This document shows, in pieces, positions 54,829 through 63,687 of a DNA stretch of 64,000 nucleotides. Source of the DNA: Ruminiclostridium cellobioparum subsp. termitidis CT1112 (lineage in GTDB: Bacteria > Bacillota > Clostridia > Acetivibrionales > DSM-1351). The DNA is taken from positions 124,001 to 188,000 of the forward strand of contig NZ_AORV01000065.1 in assembly GCF_000350485.1 (NCBI RefSeq). Direction: 5' to 3'. The notes under the pieces were generated by a model. That model was not told the DNA's origin. It did not search any database and worked only from the letters and a program-made list of their open reading frames with translations. The position numbers were made by a program, and so were the translations under genes. How positions within the stretch are numbered: position 1 is the stretch's first letter; each line of letters starts with the position of its first letter.

Positions 54829-56157
54829 ATGAAGAAAGCACTAGTTACATTAATACTTGCCATCATTCTTGCATTTCAAATCTCACCCGCTTTTTGCAAA
54901 GATCTGGATATTGATGCAGCCGCCTACATATTGATGGACGCCAAGACTGGAAGTGTTTTATATGAATACAACCCCGACGCCCGTCTGAGACCCGCAAGTA
55001 CAACCAAAATAGCAACTGCACTTGTCGCTCTGAAAAAAGGTAATTTAAGTCAGGTTATGACTGCAAGCAAGGAAGCCGTTTCCGATATCGGAGTCGGCGG
55101 AATGAATATAGGAATTATACCAGGTGAACAACTTACGCTGGATAATTTGCTCCATGCATTGTTAATTGCATCGGCAAACGAAACTGCGAATATTATAGCT
55201 GAAAATCTTTTCTCCGGTAAAGAAGAGTTTATGAAGGAAATGAATAAAATGGCTGCCGAGGCCGGTGCAAGAAATTCCACTTTCACCAACCCCTGCGGTA
55301 TAGACGAATATGAAAAGGATGCGGAGCACTATTCAACTGCAAGGGATCTGGCTCTGATAGCAAAAGAATGCTTAACCTTCCCAACTTTCCGGGAAATCAT
55401 AGGCCGGAAGAAATTAGACATGCTCAGTCCTACAAATAAGCATAACAAATGGAATGTATTGAGCAACACCAACAAAATGCTGGGCCAGTCATATAATTAT
55501 GGACCGGATACGGGAGATGACAGAAATCAGTTTACCGTAACAGGTTTAAAGACCGGTTCAACCGTGCGTGCAGGTGCCAACTTCATTGCATCGGCAGTAA
55601 ACAAGGATGGCCTGGAGCTTATCTCAGTCATACTGGGAGTAAACAACAAACCCGGAAGGACAGTTTTTGATTTTACTGAAACTTTACTTCGGGCAGGATA
55701 CGAAAATTACTCAAACCAGCTGATAATTGACAGAAACGAAATAATAAAAAAAGTTGTTGTACAGGATGCGGCAGATGATGGCCAGCTGGATCTGGTGACA
55801 AACGGCAAGGTTGAGGCCATTTTACCCAATGACAAAAATCTCTGGAAGATTGATGAAAAAGTGACCATAAAGGAGAATTTAAAAGCTCCTGTCACAAAGG
55901 GTACCGTTCTGGGAAATATAGCATATACACTTGATGGAGTAAACATAGGCAAAGTTGATATTGTTTCCTCCAGAACAATCGATCAGAGTATGAACGCAAA
56001 GATTAAGGCTTATGTAAATAAATTTACTTCTTCTCCCTGGTTCAAATTTGGATCAATAACCTTGGCCGTTGTAATATGCTTTTTTATTTTAAGAAAGATA
56101 TTAAGAAAAATATCCAGAAGAAGGATTTATAAGATAAAAGAAAGACATAAATGGTAA
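54829..56157 (+). CDS. dacF: D-alanyl-D-alanine carboxypeptidase (DacF-type PBP)
   Basis: A 442-residue low-molecular-weight penicillin-binding protein. A signal peptide (residues 1-23) precedes the S11 serine peptidase domain with the SxxK nucleophile STTK (about residue 58), SxN as SANE, and KTG as LKTGSTVRAG. A PBP5-like C-terminal beta domain and one membrane helix (about 405-425) with a very basic tail follow. It trims pentapeptides in the wall or spore cortex; DacF versus DacA/DacB cannot be separated with certainty. GAGGAGG precedes the ATG. Confidence 0.9.
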   Translation: MKKALVTLILAIILAFQISPAFCKDLDIDAAAYILMDAKTGSVLYEYNPDARLRPASTTKIATALVALKKGNLSQVMTASKEAVSDIGVGGMNIGIIPGEQLTLDNLLHALLIASANETANIIAENLFSGKEEFMKEMNKMAAEAGARNSTFTNPCGIDEYEKDAEHYSTARDLALIAKECLTFPTFREIIGRKKLDMLSPTNKHNKWNVLSNTNKMLGQSYNYGPDTGDDRNQFTVTGLKTGSTVRAGANFIASAVNKDGLELISVILGVNNKPGRTVFDFTETLLRAGYENYSNQLIIDRNEIIKKVVVQDAADDGQLDLVTNGKVEAILPNDKNLWKIDEKVTIKENLKAPVTKGTVLGNIAYTLDGVNIGKVDIVSSRTIDQSMNAKIKAYVNKFTSSPWFKFGSITLAVVICFFILRKILRKISRRRIYKIKERHKW

Positions 56158-56351
56158 TTTATTTGATTTTTATTTACTTCATATATTGATTTAATTTCAA
56201 TATACTTATATTATAGTATGTGTTTGATAGTAATATATGGAATGAACCATTATGACTGGTTATGTGGGTTCTGGAGCTTGGAATGGTTCAATCGGAAACG
56301 ATTAGGAGTTAAAATAACAGCATTTATTGCTTATTAAGAGAGGTGTAATCA

Positions 56352-58070
56352 ATGAGAGCCGAACCGATTTACCAACTCAGAAAAGTCAAAGATCTAAAAG
56401 ATATGATGGTTCAGAGTACAAATTTATTCGGATCAAGAAATGCATTTTTAATCAAAGGCAAAAATGGAGAATATTACGCAAAGACATATATAGAATTAAA
56501 AAATGATATTGATGCTTTGGGAACTGCTCTAATTGATATGGGTTTAAAGGATAAAAAAATAGCTATATTATCTCAAAACAGGGCCGAGTGGTGTACAACC
56601 TACTTAACGGTGACCGGAGGGGTCGGTGTGGTTGTTCCGTTAGACAGGGAGCTTCCCTACAATGAAGTTGAGAACCTTACTTCAAGAGCAGGCGTGGACG
56701 CCATTGTATTTTCTTCAAAACACAGAAGTGACATGCTGAAGCTTTCCAGAACCTCGGATATTAAGTATTTTATTGATATGGACCTGGATGCGGATGACGA
56801 TAACAATTTTCTTTCACTCCCAAAATTGATTGAAAAAGGTGAATCCCTGCTGGCAAATGGTGACAAGAGCTATCTGGATGCCGAAATAGACGAAAACAAA
56901 ATGGCGGCTTTGATTTTCACTTCAGGAACCACAGATCTGGCAAAGGGTGTTATGCTTTCCAGCAAGAACATAGTTTCTGACGTCATATCGGTATGTTCCA
57001 TGCTGTATCTGGATGAAACCGACAGCGGACTTTCCATACTGCCGCTCCACCACACTTATGAATGTACCGCCAATTTCCTTGTAATGATGTACAACGGCTG
57101 CTGCTTCTCTTTTAATGAAGGCTTGAAGTATATCGTACAGAACCTGCAGGAAACCAGGCCGACAATTTTGATGCTGGTGCCGCTGATTCTGGAAAATATG
57201 CATAAGAAGATAATAAAGCAGGCCTCAAAGAATTTGTTGAGCAAAATAAAGTTGAATGTTGCCCTTGAAATAAGTAATTTCCTTTACTATTTCTTAAAAA
57301 TTGACATACGGAAGAAAATATTCAAGCAGGTTCATAATATATTCGGAGGAAGAGTCAGGCTTGTCATTTCAGGAGCTGCCGCCATAAACCCCGATGTGTC
57401 AAATGATTTATGCGCAATGGGAGTAAGGATTGTTCAAGGTTATGGACTTACAGAATGTGCTCCTATCGTATCCGTTAACAACGACCGTGGCTTCAGACAT
57501 GACTCGGCCGGGAAGGCGCTTGCCGGAATAGATATCGAGGTTGAAGATATAGGCGAAGACGGCATAGGAGAATTCGTAGTGACCGGGGATAATGTAATGC
57601 TGGGTTATTACGAAAATCCGGCAGCTACAAGCAAGGTGCTGAAAAATGGCCGCCTGTACACCGGTGACCTGGGCTATATTGATGAAGAAGGATATATTTA
57701 TATAACGGGAAGGAAGAAAAATGTCATTGTAACTAAAAACGGCAAGAACATATTCCCCGAAGAGGTTGAAGCATACCTTGCAAAGTGTCCTTATGTTAAG
57801 GAAAGCCTTGTATGGGGCCGTTTTGATGAAGAGTCCGGCGAGACTGAGGTAAATGCGCAGGTTGTAGTGGATATTGATGAAATAAAAGAAAAACTCCGCC
57901 TGAATATTATTTCCAATGATGAAGTATACAAGCTGATCCAAGCCGAAATAAAGGAAATAAACAAGCAAATGCCCATGTACAAACGGATCAAGGACTTCAC
58001 CATCCGTGAGGAAGAGTTTGCCAAAACCACTACTAAAAAAATCAAGAGATATGTTGAAAACATAGGCTAG
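56352..58070 (+). CDS. AMP-forming acyl-CoA synthetase / ligase
   Basis: A 572-residue adenylate-forming enzyme of the long-chain acyl-CoA synthetase group. The P-loop-like LIFTSGTTDLAKGVMLS (about 189-205) contains Asp-Leu where Gly-Xaa is usual, YGLTECAPIVS is the A5 motif, and YTGDLGYIDEEGYIYITGRKKN carries A7-A8. GAGAGGTG precedes the ATG. A short inverted pair (GAACCATT / AATGGTTC) around 56245-56292 lies in its 194-base leader. It is a single-gene unit. Confidence 0.9.
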   Translation: MRAEPIYQLRKVKDLKDMMVQSTNLFGSRNAFLIKGKNGEYYAKTYIELKNDIDALGTALIDMGLKDKKIAILSQNRAEWCTTYLTVTGGVGVVVPLDRELPYNEVENLTSRAGVDAIVFSSKHRSDMLKLSRTSDIKYFIDMDLDADDDNNFLSLPKLIEKGESLLANGDKSYLDAEIDENKMAALIFTSGTTDLAKGVMLSSKNIVSDVISVCSMLYLDETDSGLSILPLHHTYECTANFLVMMYNGCCFSFNEGLKYIVQNLQETRPTILMLVPLILENMHKKIIKQASKNLLSKIKLNVALEISNFLYYFLKIDIRKKIFKQVHNIFGGRVRLVISGAAAINPDVSNDLCAMGVRIVQGYGLTECAPIVSVNNDRGFRHDSAGKALAGIDIEVEDIGEDGIGEFVVTGDNVMLGYYENPAATSKVLKNGRLYTGDLGYIDEEGYIYITGRKKNVIVTKNGKNIFPEEVEAYLAKCPYVKESLVWGRFDEESGETEVNAQVVVDIDEIKEKLRLNIISNDEVYKLIQAEIKEINKQMPMYKRIKDFTIREEEFAKTTTKKIKRYVENIG

Positions 58071-58122
58071 TTTTACAGATATATGATAAATTAAACCAAT
58101 ATGAGAACAGATATTTAAAATT

Positions 58123-58152
58123 AAGGGTACGGAAGCAATGTTCCGTACCCTT
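58123..58152 (+). terminator. Terminator between the acyl-CoA ligase and ABC-F genes
   Basis: Perfect 12-bp inverted repeat (AAGGGTACGGAA arms, 6-base loop) between convergent genes; a weak T stretch follows on either side. Confidence 0.85.
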
Positions 58153-58190
58153 CTGTTATGTGGATAGTTTTTATTATACTGCAGAGTTTC

Positions 58191-59807
58191 CTATGACCAC
58201 ATTTCTTTTCTGAGAGCCTGAATATCCTCATTTTCAAGGTACTCGTCATAGGTCATCTGTCTGTCGATGATTCCCTTTGGAGTTATTTCAATAATTCTGT
58301 TTGCTATGGTCTGCACAAATTCATGGTCATGGGAGGTAAACATTATTGTTCCCTTGTAGTTGATAAGGCCATTGTTCAGTGCAGTGATGGATTCCAGGTC
58401 AAGGTGGTTTGTAGGTTCATCAAATAAAAGGACATTTGCTCCTGAAAGCATCATTTTTGCCAGCATACAGCGGACCTTTTCTCCTCCTGACAGTACCGAA
58501 GCCTTTTTTAATGCCTCCTCGCCCGAAAACAGCATTCTTCCAAGCCAGCCTCTCAGGAAGGTTTCTGTCTGATCCTTGGAATACTGTCTCAACCAGTCCA
58601 CAAGGCTCAGATCAACTCCGTCAAAGTATTCCGAGTTATCTCCGGGAAAATAGGCCTGCGAGGTTGTTATTCCCCATTTAAAATCACCGCTGTCGGCTTC
58701 CATCTCACCCATAAGGATTTTAAACAGCGCAGTTTTTGCGTTTCCGTAAGTTCCCACAAAAGCTATTTTATCACCCTTGTTTACTATGATATTTACATCC
58801 TTTAAAAGCTGCTCGCCCTCAATTTCCTTTGATATGCCGCTTATCACAAGAAGGTCGTTACCGGCTTCTCTTTCAGGCTTGAAATCTACAAAAGGATATT
58901 TTCTTGAAGAAGGCCTTATGTCTTCCAAAGTCAACTTATCCAGCAGTTTTTTACGGGAGGTGGCCTGCTTTGATTTGGAAGCATTGGCACTGAACCTCTG
59001 GATAAACTCCTGCAGCTCCTTCATTCTTGCCTCGGTTTTCTTATTTGCATCCTTTGCCTGCTGCAGGGCCAATTGACTTGACTGATACCAGAAGTCATAG
59101 TTTCCGAAATATAATTGTATTTTACCGAAATCGATATCCGCAATCTGGGTACAAACCTGGTTCAAAAAGTGTCTGTCATGGGAAACAACTATTACTGTGT
59201 TTTCAAAGTTTGCAAGGAAGTTTTCCAGCCAGGTTATTGAAGCCACATCAAGGTGGTTGGTCGGTTCGTCCATGAGCAGTATGTCAGGGTTTCCGAAAAG
59301 TGCCTGGGCCAGCAGAACCCTTATCTTTTCGGTACCGTCAAGGTCTTTCATCAGCTTGTAGTGATACTCTTCACCTATATTCAGGCCGTTTAGCAGAATA
59401 GCCGCATCTGATTCGGCCTCCCACCCGTTTAATTCTGCAAATTCTGCTTCCAGTTCAGAGAGGCGGATTCCCTCTTCCTCAGTGAATTCGGATTTTGCAT
59501 ATAACTTTTCTTTTTCCTCCATTATTTCAATGAGTCTTTTATGACCCATGATCACAGTCTTCAGAACCTCGAATTCATCATATTCATAGTGGTTCTGCTT
59601 AAGTACTGCAAGCCTTTCACCGGGTGTAATGGATACATCTCCCTTACTGGGCTCTATTTCACCCGAAAGAATCTTTAAAAAGGTTGATTTTCCCGATCCG
59701 TTGGCCCCGATCAAGCCATAGCAATTACCCTTTGTAAATTTGATATTAACGTTTTCAAATAAAGCCCGTCCCCCGTATCTCAGGGAAATACCGTTTGCAC
59801 TAATCAT
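58191..59807 (-). CDS. ABC-F family ATPase (YbiT/YkpA-like)
   Basis: A soluble twin-ATPase of about 538 residues that acts on ribosomes. Domain 1 has Walker A GANGSGKST, a degenerate signature (DGTEKIRV instead of LSGGE) and LLMDEPTNHLD; domain 2 has a degenerate Walker A GTYGNAKTA and a normal LSGGEKVR plus LLFDEPTNHLD. The linker between is basic and helical. The family start MISANGISLRYGG (59807) is 36 bases from the nearest GGAGG, with a hairpin in between; an in-frame ATG overlapping GGAGG at 59852 is the alternative. It follows the MATE gene closely. Confidence 0.9.
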   Translation of the reverse strand: MISANGISLRYGGRALFENVNIKFTKGNCYGLIGANGSGKSTFLKILSGEIEPSKGDVSITPGERLAVLKQNHYEYDEFEVLKTVIMGHKRLIEIMEEKEKLYAKSEFTEEEGIRLSELEAEFAELNGWEAESDAAILLNGLNIGEEYHYKLMKDLDGTEKIRVLLAQALFGNPDILLMDEPTNHLDVASITWLENFLANFENTVIVVSHDRHFLNQVCTQIADIDFGKIQLYFGNYDFWYQSSQLALQQAKDANKKTEARMKELQEFIQRFSANASKSKQATSRKKLLDKLTLEDIRPSSRKYPFVDFKPEREAGNDLLVISGISKEIEGEQLLKDVNIIVNKGDKIAFVGTYGNAKTALFKILMGEMEADSGDFKWGITTSQAYFPGDNSEYFDGVDLSLVDWLRQYSKDQTETFLRGWLGRMLFSGEEALKKASVLSGGEKVRCMLAKMMLSGANVLLFDEPTNHLDLESITALNNGLINYKGTIMFTSHDHEFVQTIANRIIEITPKGIIDRQMTYDEYLENEDIQALRKEMWS

Positions 59808-59861
59808 TTTTCTTTTTACAGCGGAATAATTTCTTCCGCTATTCACCTCCATTTGTTATAT

Positions 59862-61220
59862 TTAAATTGTAATATTTGCCCATTTACCTTTTTTAAATCT
59901 TACCAGATACATTGCCGACCTGATGGAAAAATCCAGAACCAAGGCTATCCATGCAGCAGTTATTCCGGTGTTAAACAGCAATCCCAGAATAAAAGTTACA
60001 AATACCCTGAAACACCATATGCCCACAAAGCTTGTGATCATGACATATATTATGTCCCCTGCACCTCTTAATGCATTGGATACCACAGTTACAATCGATA
60101 CAAAGGGCTGTGAAAAGCTGAAAATCCTTATAGCCGCTGTTCCGATTGAAATTATTCCAGGATCATTTGTATATATTCTGATCAAACTTCCGGCAAAGAT
60201 AAACAGAAGACTTGAAATTACAACAGTGATCATCAGGCATATCTTAATGGTTTTCCAACCGGCTTTTTTTGCAAGATCTATCCGCCTGGCCCCCAGGCTT
60301 TGACCGACAATAGTCGTTGCTGCCAGGCCGAAGCCGAATATTGGAACAAAACACATGGAATTAATAGACATTACTATCTGATAGACAGTTGATGCTTCAG
60401 TACCCATCCGTGATATTACCACCTGCAGTATAAGAAATCCGCCCTGCATAATAAGCTGTTCCATTGAAGCCGGTATTCCCACATGAAGAATTCTCTTAAG
60501 CAGCTGAAAATCAAAAGTCAGCTTTCCTTTCAGGCTGAAGGACAATGCAACGGATTTGCTCAGAACTACAAGCAGACTAAGCAGCCCACCCACACCTCTT
60601 GATACGCATACAGCAATTGCCGCACCTGTGATACCTTTTTTTTCAATTGTCAAATTACCAATACTAACCCCATATATTAAAACATAACTTAGAACAATGT
60701 TCAATATATTTACCACATTTGCAATGAGCATGGGCGTTTTTGTGTCGCCTGCCCCTCTCAGGGAACCGCTGATTATTATATTGGAAAACATTAAAGGCAG
60801 TGTTATCAAGGTTATCTTAAAGTAGCCGGCAGCCATCTCAACCACCGATCTTTCGGCACCGCTGAAGAATACCGAAATTACCGGTTCCGCAAAAATGATC
60901 AGCAGAATGGCTATCACTGAAGACGCCGCAAAGCCGATCAGGACACATTCCTTTATTGCCATTTTTGCGTTTTCGGTATCACCTTCCCCTATCAGCCGGG
61001 CAATAATAACCGTGCATCCGGTGGACAGGGCTACAAAAAACACCTGAATAAAGCCAAACAGGGAATTTATAAAGCCTACCGCCGCAACTGCCTGATTGCT
61101 TAAGTGCCCTACAAAAGCCAGTGAAACAACCCCTACAATCATAATCAATAGCTGTTCCACAACAGCTGGAACAGCTACTTTAAAAATACTTCCTCTAATA
61201 TTATTCTCATCTACAACCAT
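59862..61220 (-). CDS. MATE family multidrug efflux protein
   Basis: A 452-residue polytopic membrane protein with two MatE repeats (about 12-170 and 235-395) and twelve predicted helices. VEQLLIMIVGVVSLAFVGHL, SGSLRGAGDTKTPM and its repeat SNALRGAGDIIYVM are typical. It exports cationic drugs or metabolites using Na+ or H+. Two bases separate it from rsfS, so it is co-transcribed with the nadD operon, and the ABC-F gene follows. Confidence 0.93.
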   Translation of the reverse strand: MVVDENNIRGSIFKVAVPAVVEQLLIMIVGVVSLAFVGHLSNQAVAAVGFINSLFGFIQVFFVALSTGCTVIIARLIGEGDTENAKMAIKECVLIGFAASSVIAILLIIFAEPVISVFFSGAERSVVEMAAGYFKITLITLPLMFSNIIISGSLRGAGDTKTPMLIANVVNILNIVLSYVLIYGVSIGNLTIEKKGITGAAIAVCVSRGVGGLLSLLVVLSKSVALSFSLKGKLTFDFQLLKRILHVGIPASMEQLIMQGGFLILQVVISRMGTEASTVYQIVMSINSMCFVPIFGFGLAATTIVGQSLGARRIDLAKKAGWKTIKICLMITVVISSLLFIFAGSLIRIYTNDPGIISIGTAAIRIFSFSQPFVSIVTVVSNALRGAGDIIYVMITSFVGIWCFRVFVTFILGLLFNTGITAAWIALVLDFSIRSAMYLVRFKKGKWANITI

Positions 61221-61222
61221 TT

Positions 61223-61564
61223 TTATCTTATATTAGTCAATACTCCATCTGACCAAAGCCTCTCTAAATTGTAAAAGCCCCTGTCCTCCTGATGGAAAAC
61301 ATGGATTACAACATCGGAGTAATCCAGCAGTATCCACCTTGCTGTTTCATAGCCTTCCTTGTGGTGTGCATGAAGCCCCATTTCGCCCAGCTTGAAGTCC
61401 AATTCGTCAGCTATTGCTTTTATATGGGTTGTGGAGGTTCCGCTGCAAATAATGAAATAGTCGGCAATTTCAGTAATGTTTTCAATATCGATTATACTTA
61501 TATCTCTTGCTTTCTTTTCTTCCATAAATGATACGATTTTCTCTACCAATCTTTTAGAATCCAA
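61223..61564 (-). CDS. rsfS: Ribosome silencing factor RsfS (TTG start)
   Basis: A 113-residue protein that binds L14 and keeps subunits apart under starvation. DISIIDIENITEIADYFIIC, IADELDFKLGEMG and WILLDYSDVVIHVFHQEDRGFYNLERLW are diagnostic. The first codon is TTG with GAGGTG seven bases upstream; no ATG is better. It lies between the LytR_C gene and the MATE gene. Confidence 0.95.
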   Translation of the reverse strand: MDSKRLVEKIVSFMEEKKARDISIIDIENITEIADYFIICSGTSTTHIKAIADELDFKLGEMGLHAHHKEGYETARWILLDYSDVVIHVFHQEDRGFYNLERLWSDGVLTNIR

Positions 61565-61614
61565 ATGTTTGCACCTCGTCCTAAGCTAAATTTTTAATGA
61601 AAAAATTAATTTTA

Positions 61615-62187
61615 TTACGGATTAAAATCACTTCCTAAAATAATTGTCACATCATACCTGGAATCCGGCTGTAATTCTTCCTTAACCACCGAAATCTTCA
61701 GTACATCCTTAATAACGTCCGGTATTACACCTTTTTTTCTGATTATAATCTGTGACGTACCCTGCTTTTCCGCATTTGTGCCTGCACTGACTTTATAGCC
61801 CTGAGCTTCCAGCATGCCTCTTGTATCTTCGGCCAGTCCGTTTTTGTCGGTGCAGTTTAACACTTCTATAATCAATTTCTTATTGTCAACCGTGGATTGA
61901 GCCACAGTATCCTTTGACGGTTCACTTTTTTTCGTGGACTCGCTGTCGACAATTATTTTTTTTGGAGCACTGCTTTCCGACGACTGTTCTTTTGGCGTCT
62001 GTTTTTTTACCTCCACGACTTCCTTGTCAAATACCCCGGAGTCCCTTGTAAAATTAGCACCTACTATAATTGATGAAAATAACAATAAAAAAGTTCCAAT
62101 TGTATAAAATGCAATCTTCATAAATTTACTTACATTACTCTTATTACTCATATTACTCTTATTACTCTTATTACTCTTGTTTCTCAT
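61615..62187 (-). CDS. LytR C-terminal-domain membrane protein
   Basis: A 190-residue protein. The cytoplasmic start is an (N)KSN repeat (residues 3-20), then one membrane helix (about 25-46), a Lys/Ser-rich linker, and a LytR_C domain (LIIEVLNCTDKNGLAEDTRG, GYKVSAGTN, DVTIILGSDF) on the outer side. It lacks the catalytic LCP domain. The gene lies between yqeK and rsfS, where many clostridia have a LytR/LCP gene, so it may be a reduced form. No clear ribosome-binding site is close to the ATG. Confidence 0.83.
   Translation of the reverse strand: MRNKSNKSNKSNMSNKSNVSKFMKIAFYTIGTFLLLFSSIIVGANFTRDSGVFDKEVVEVKKQTPKEQSSESSAPKKIIVDSESTKKSEPSKDTVAQSTVDNKKLIIEVLNCTDKNGLAEDTRGMLEAQGYKVSAGTNAEKQGTSQIIIRKKGVIPDVIKDVLKISVVKEELQPDSRYDVTIILGSDFNP
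62133..62178. repeat. Nine-base tandem repeat in a coding region
   Basis: Five tandem copies, some with one-base changes, of ATTACTCTT on the plus strand, reading AAGAGTAAT (Lys-Ser-Asn) on the coding strand. The unit is a multiple of three, so gain or loss keeps the frame. Confidence 0.85.
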
Positions 62188-62205
62188 AATTTAATAATTA
62201 ACCCC

Positions 62206-62793
62206 TTAAATTCTGATCTGATTATTATCAGAAATCAACATTAAAATACTGTTCCTGGCTTTAATAGTATTGGGATGGATCAATCCCCTCTGGTGAATGA
62301 CATATTTGATTATATTGTCAAAAGAACCGATTAAAGCCCTGTTTATATCTTCATAGGCCAGCTTTCTCACATTGTCGACCTCACTGTGTGTTCTTCCAGG
62401 CTCTATGTAATCTGCAAGAAAAATAATTTTATCCATCATATTCATTTCCGGATATCCCGTAGTATGATACCTGATGGCGTTCAACACAATTTCATCATTG
62501 ACTCCGTACTTTTCACAGGCTAATATCGCACCCACTTCGCCGTGCATTAAAAACACCTGCCGCTTTTCAAGCTCACTTAGCTCTATTCCATGAATCCTGC
62601 AATATTCAAGTGTTTCATCATCTCTCAAGTTTTTTGCACAATCGTGCAGGAGGCCTGCTACGGCTGCCGCTTCCATGTCTTCACCATAATGTTCGGCCAG
62701 CGAAACGGCTGCCTTCATGGTATTGACCGAATGAATATATCTTCCCGGCTTCAAGGCTTGTTTTAACAAGAGATCCATTTGGTCCAGCTTCAT
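62206..62793 (-). CDS. yqeK: HD-domain diadenosine tetraphosphatase YqeK
   Basis: A 195-residue HD hydrolase of the YqeK family, which in Bacillus cleaves diadenosine tetraphosphate (Ap4A) symmetrically. HSVNTMKAAVSLAEHYG, GLLHDCAKNL, LMHGEVGAI and RYHTTG provide the histidine and aspartate metal ligands. I place the start at the second ATG because AAGGA is eight bases upstream; the first ATG is only two bases away. It follows nadD by 64 bases, the usual order. Confidence 0.94.
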   Translation of the reverse strand: MKLDQMDLLLKQALKPGRYIHSVNTMKAAVSLAEHYGEDMEAAAVAGLLHDCAKNLRDDETLEYCRIHGIELSELEKRQVFLMHGEVGAILACEKYGVNDEIVLNAIRYHTTGYPEMNMMDKIIFLADYIEPGRTHSEVDNVRKLAYEDINRALIGSFDNIIKYVIHQRGLIHPNTIKARNSILMLISDNNQIRI

Positions 62794-62857
62794 AGTCATT
62801 TTCCTTTTTTATAATTCAATTGCGCTTAATTACCTTCCAAAATATCAGGAAGTAATT

Positions 62858-63478
62858 TTACTGCTGATATAGTTTGTTTTTAATAATATATTCTTCAACC
62901 TCTTCTTTAACGAGGTACTTAACCGACTTTCCAGCCTTGATCCTGTCTCTGATAAAGGTTGAGGATATGTCAAGAAGCGGAATTTCAAAGCTTCTTATAT
63001 TTATTTCATACTCTCTCTTTAATTCAGCTAAGCGCTTGTTGAAGGCTTCATCTGAAAAGCCCGGCCTCATGACGGCAATAAAATCAGTCAGTTTGAAAAC
63101 CTCCCGGGCATTTCTCCAGGTCAACAGATCCAATAGCACATCTGCACCGATTATATAGTTAAATTCTGTTCCCTCAGGGTAACGCCGGTGTAATTCTTTT
63201 AATGTATCGACAGTATAGGTATAACCTGACCTTTCTATTTCTATCGCCATAGCTTCAAAGCTTGAATTTGAACCGACAGCACATTTGACCATGTTTAATC
63301 TGTGCACAGGAGCCGTGACATCTTCCAAACTTTTATGCGGGGGCATACCTGATGGAATAAATAATACCCTGTCAAGCCCATATTCACATCTTACCAATTC
63401 TGCAACGGCAAGATGCCCTGTATGAATCGGATCAAAAGTTCCTCCGCAAATGCCAATTTTCAAGAGTGTATCTCCCAT
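62858..63478 (-). CDS. nadD: Nicotinate-nucleotide adenylyltransferase
   Basis: A 206-residue enzyme that makes deamido-NAD from NaMN and ATP. The nucleotidyltransferase motif GGTFDPIHTGHL (about residues 12-23) and the C-terminal DISSTFIRDRI are intact. AAGGAA lies eight bases before the ATG; a TTG six codons later is a weaker alternative. It heads nadD-yqeK-LytR_C-rsfS-MATE-ABC-F. Confidence 0.95.
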   Translation of the reverse strand: MGDTLLKIGICGGTFDPIHTGHLAVAELVRCEYGLDRVLFIPSGMPPHKSLEDVTAPVHRLNMVKCAVGSNSSFEAMAIEIERSGYTYTVDTLKELHRRYPEGTEFNYIIGADVLLDLLTWRNAREVFKLTDFIAVMRPGFSDEAFNKRLAELKREYEINIRSFEIPLLDISSTFIRDRIKAGKSVKYLVKEEVEEYIIKNKLYQQ

Positions 63479-63687
63479 CTGGAAATTCCTTTTTATAAAT
63501 GCCCGATATCCGGTAATCTGTAATATCCAAATCCCCCTTATGGAATAACGTTTTAGATATCACAGACTGCTGATTATTATAATACAAGTGATATTATAGC
63601 ATAAAAATATTAACTATTTATTAAAAAATATAAAAACACGGTGTTAAATAATAGAAATTTTAAGATGTGCCTATGCGAAATGGCCTG

